Positions 6,151-7,748 of a stretch of 7,748 bases of DNA are shown piece after piece. Within the stretch, counting starts at the first letter, position 1. Every line of letters starts with the position of its first letter. The DNA is taken from assembly GCA_002337925.1 (NCBI GenBank), contig DDHB01000109.1:1-7748 (forward strand), read 5' to 3'. This stretch comes from Sporomusaceae bacterium UBA1887. GTDB taxonomy: Bacteria > Bacillota > Negativicutes > Sporomusales > DSM-15969. Below the pieces are notes generated by a model. It was not told where the DNA came from, made no database searches, and saw only the letters and a list, made by a program, of their open reading frames with translations. A program made the translations under genes and the position numbers.

Positions 6151-6408
6151 GCCTTGTTTATGAGGGCAGCCACACGAGCCCCCTTTATTCTTACCGCAGC
6201 TGCATCCGCAGGATTTTCTGCCGGTTTGGGCCTTAGCCCATTCTTCCGCTTCTTCCGCACTGGTAAATAAGCCCCGGCCTTCCTGGGCCCGTAATTTCTC
6301 GGCAGTCTCTGGCCGATACCGGGTTAAATCTATTTGATCAACGTGGTAATCCGCAAAGGAGCCATCTTCATTGACGGCAAAGCTTACCATCCATTTCCAT
6401 TCAGCCAT
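6148..6408 (-). CDS. Small protein with cysteine-rich C-terminal tail, function unknown (86 aa)
   Basis: I do not recognise this protein. The N-terminal 65 residues look like a small soluble domain, rich in acidic residues and aromatics, starting MAEWKWMVSF and containing DLTRYRPETAEKL. The last 20 residues form a Cys/Gly/Lys tail with CGCSCG (67-72) and CGCPH (79-83). This gives five cysteines and one histidine in CxC spacing, a plausible soft-metal or zinc site. No signal peptide or membrane segment is seen, so it is probably cytoplasmic. Translation looks real: AGGAG lies 9 nt before the ATG, and a terminator sits at the stop codon. It is convergent with the copper fusion gene and divergent from the YigZ-like gene, with an 83-bp gap to the latter. 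The nearby copper genes make a metal role tempting, but they are not in one operon with it. Confidence 0.8.
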   Translation of the reverse strand: MAEWKWMVSFAVNEDGSFADYHVDQIDLTRYRPETAEKLRAQEGRGLFTSAEEAEEWAKAQTGRKSCGCSCGKNKGGSCGCPHKQG

Positions 6409-6491
6409 ACTAACACGCTCCTATCGTATATTGTTATTCCTATTGTGTTCGAACTGCCGTTAATGTATCATAAATTTGAGGTGTCAATAAA

Positions 6492-7145
6492 ATGATAACT
6501 AACTATCATACTGTCCGCGGCTACGGCCAAGCAGAGCTGGAGATTAACAAATCCCGCTTTATTGCGTATGTGGACCGCGTAGAAACAGAAGAAGCTGCAC
6601 TTACTTTCATTGAAAAAATTCGCAAGCACCATTGGGATGCGACTCACAATTGCGCCGCTTATATCACCGGAGAACACGATCGCCTGCAAAAAGCCGATGA
6701 TGACGGAGAGCCGTCAGGTACTGCCGGAAGACCAATTCTGGAAGTAATAAAAAAATCAGCGTTAAGTACTACCGTTGTGGTAATTACCCGATATTTCGGC
6801 GGGATAAAGCTGGGTGCAGGCGGGTTGGTCCGCGCCTACGGCAAAAGTACAACTGCGGGCCTGGCCGCCGCCGGGATTATCGAACGTCAGCTGCATACCC
6901 GCATAGCAGCATGCTTTGACTATACACTGCTCGGCACAGTCGAGAATAACTTGCGCAATCAACAAGTTCAAATCGTAGATAAGCTTTTTACCGACCAGGT
7001 GACGGTGATTGCGCTAGCGCCAACCGGTCAGGAAAATATCTTAGAAACCAAATTGACGGATTGGACAAGCGGCCGGGTTAGCCTTACACAAACCGGACAC
7101 GAATATGTGGAAACAAGCGTACGTCTTCCCGGCCTGAATGGCTAG
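6492..7145 (+). CDS. yigZ: YigZ/IMPACT-family protein, UPF0029 plus DUF1949 (217 aa)
   Basis: A member of the conserved YigZ (YvyE in B. subtilis)/IMPACT family, cytoplasmic. Its molecular role in bacteria is unsettled; eukaryotic IMPACT relatives regulate translation through GCN1 binding. The N-terminal UPF0029 domain (about 15-125) has DATHNCAAY (49-57), the family signature DDGEPSGTAGRPIL (70-83) and RYFGGIKLGAGGLVRAYG (100-117). The DUF1949 ferredoxin-like domain occupies about 138-195. Full length for the family. The start ATG has GAGGTG 8 nt upstream. It stands alone with its own terminator, which overlaps the last codons. It is divergent from the cysteine-tail gene, and only weak promoter-like sequences are seen between them. 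An 8-bp palindrome GTTCGAAC lies at 6447-6454. Confidence 0.95.
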   Translation: MITNYHTVRGYGQAELEINKSRFIAYVDRVETEEAALTFIEKIRKHHWDATHNCAAYITGEHDRLQKADDDGEPSGTAGRPILEVIKKSALSTTVVVITRYFGGIKLGAGGLVRAYGKSTTAGLAAAGIIERQLHTRIAACFDYTLLGTVENNLRNQQVQIVDKLFTDQVTVIALAPTGQENILETKLTDWTSGRVSLTQTGHEYVETSVRLPGLNG

Positions 7146-7201
7146 TGTCTTGACAATTCTATTTCATAACTTTGCCAAGACACTGGGAAGACGCCTTTTT
7201 T
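7122..7201 (+). terminator. Extended terminator overlapping the end of the YigZ-like gene
   Basis: An outer 9-bp stem (CGTCTTCCC 7122-7130 with GGGAAGACG 7185-7193) encloses an inner 9-bp stem (AGTGTCTTG 7144-7152 with CAAGACACT 7176-7184). The inner stem continues for three more pairs after one mismatch. GCC and six T (7196-7201) follow. The outer left arm lies inside the coding region and the TAG stop overlaps the inner arm. The U-tract is on the plus strand only. The convergent EAL gene would have to use something else further left. Confidence 0.75.
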
Positions 7202-7748
7202 ACAGCCATTTGATATCATCCGCCGGTACGGGGCGGCCAAATAGATAGCCTTGCATCTCGATACATTGCTGTTGTTGCAAGAAGCACGCCTGATCCTGAA
7301 GCTCTACGCCTTCTGCCACAACTTTCAGCTTCAGGTTTTGAGCCAGAAAGGCTATGGTAGTAACAATAGCTGCCGCATCTGGATCAGAAGTAATATCGCG
7401 TGTAAAAGAGCGGTCAATTTTTAGCTTAGAAACAGGAAAATACTTTAAATATCCGAGAGAGCAAAAGCCTGTGCCAAAGTCATCAAGGGCAAACCGAATG
7501 CCCATTTCGATAAGCTCCTGCAGCGTTTTAACAGTAAACTCCACATTCTGCATCGCAATGCTCTCAGTAATTTCTAATTCAAGCCAGGCTGCATCCAGCC
7601 CGGTTTCTGTTAAAATTCTTTTGATATTCTCCACAAGCGTGGGCTGCTGAAACTGCCTGGCACTTAAATTTACAGCCATTGTCACGGGCGCCAGTCCCTG
7701 GTCCTGCCATTTTTTATTTTGCTGGCAGGCAGTATAGAGAGTCCATTC
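7200..7748 (-). CDS. EAL-domain cyclic-di-GMP phosphodiesterase, C-terminal part
   Basis: The reading frame is open to the right edge, so the protein starts outside the window; 182 residues are visible. It is the C-terminal three quarters of an EAL domain, which hydrolyses the second messenger c-di-GMP to pGpG. Seen in order, numbering from the edge: NLSARQF (27-33), EITES (59-63), DDFGTG (89-94), KLKIDRSF (108-115), AEGVE (145-149) and QGYLFGRP (166-173). These are the metal and substrate residues of active enzymes. The EAL motif itself is cut off. The protein ends shortly after the domain, so sensor, PAS or GGDEF domains, if any, lie upstream. The TAA stop at 7200-7202 abuts the U-tract of the convergent terminator. 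The GTG at 7685 is internal: the codons before it (...NKKWQDQGLAP) are standard EAL sequence. Confidence 0.95.
   Translation of the reverse strand, partial: EWTLYTACQQNKKWQDQGLAPVTMAVNLSARQFQQPTLVENIKRILTETGLDAAWLELEITESIAMQNVEFTVKTLQELIEMGIRFALDDFGTGFCSLGYLKYFPVSKLKIDRSFTRDITSDPDAAAIVTTIAFLAQNLKLKVVAEGVELQDQACFLQQQQCIEMQGYLFGRPVPADDIKWL

Noticed and set aside
5658..6260. 200-codon minus-strand reading frame opposite the copper fusion gene
   Set aside because: It is antisense to a well-supported gene, crosses the bidirectional terminator and overlaps the cysteine-tail gene in another frame. The sequence has no domain-like features.
6447..6454. GTTCGAAC as a LexA (SOS) operator
   Set aside because: Firmicute LexA boxes need GAAC and GTTC in the order GAAC-4 nt-GTTC. 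Here the halves are reversed and adjacent, so it is only a short palindrome.
7200..7685. EAL gene as a complete 161-aa protein starting at GTG 7685
   Set aside because: The frame continues upstream to the window edge with conserved EAL-domain sequence, so the gene is partial, not short.
1..7748. CRISPR array, insertion sequence or prophage genes
   Set aside because: No regularly spaced direct repeats, transposase or integrase motifs, or phage structural genes are visible. The inverted repeat at 24-229 is explained by the toxin mRNA.

Overview
The window looks like chromosomal DNA of a low-to-mid-GC, spore-forming Firmicute. Evidence is the strong AGGAGG-type ribosome binding sites, a textbook sigma-A promoter, U-tract terminators, a tRNA gene with encoded CCA, a CsoR-type copper repressor and a tiny TxpA/BsrG-like (putative holin-like) toxin. 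The general look suggests Negativicutes (Sporomusa/Pelosinus relatives), but that is an impression and not proven by any marker here.

Layout. 1-245 holds a 24-codon membrane toxin gene on the minus strand, previously easy to miss, with its own extended -10 promoter, a hairpin over its ribosome binding site, and matching 5' and 3' arms that could circularise its mRNA. 393-573 is a self-contained tRNA-Arg(ACG) unit (minus) with consensus promoter and terminator. 582-1892 (minus) encodes a secreted protein with two NodB polysaccharide deacetylase domains, the first apparently catalytically dead. 1956-4622 (minus) is a csoR-copA copper-efflux operon, with promoter and a palindromic CsoR-like operator at 4641-4690. 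Divergent from it, 4795-6093 (plus) encodes a three-part copper protein: cytosolic HMA domain, SafE/DsbD-like membrane domain and C-terminal cupredoxin-like domain. A bidirectional terminator separates it from a convergent 86-aa protein with a cysteine-rich tail (6148-6408, minus). 6492-7145 (plus) is a YigZ/IMPACT-family protein, and 7200 to the right edge (minus) is the C-terminal part of an EAL-domain cyclic-di-GMP phosphodiesterase.

How the genes work together. csoR, copA and the divergent HMA-SafE-cupredoxin gene form a copper-homeostasis module around one 172-bp control region: CsoR senses Cu(I), CopA pumps it out across the membrane, and the fusion protein probably moves or hands over copper at the membrane. 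The other genes look like ordinary neighbours without an evident functional link. The most unusual parts are the short toxin locus with its RNA architecture, the copper fusion protein, and the degenerate duplicated deacetylase domain.
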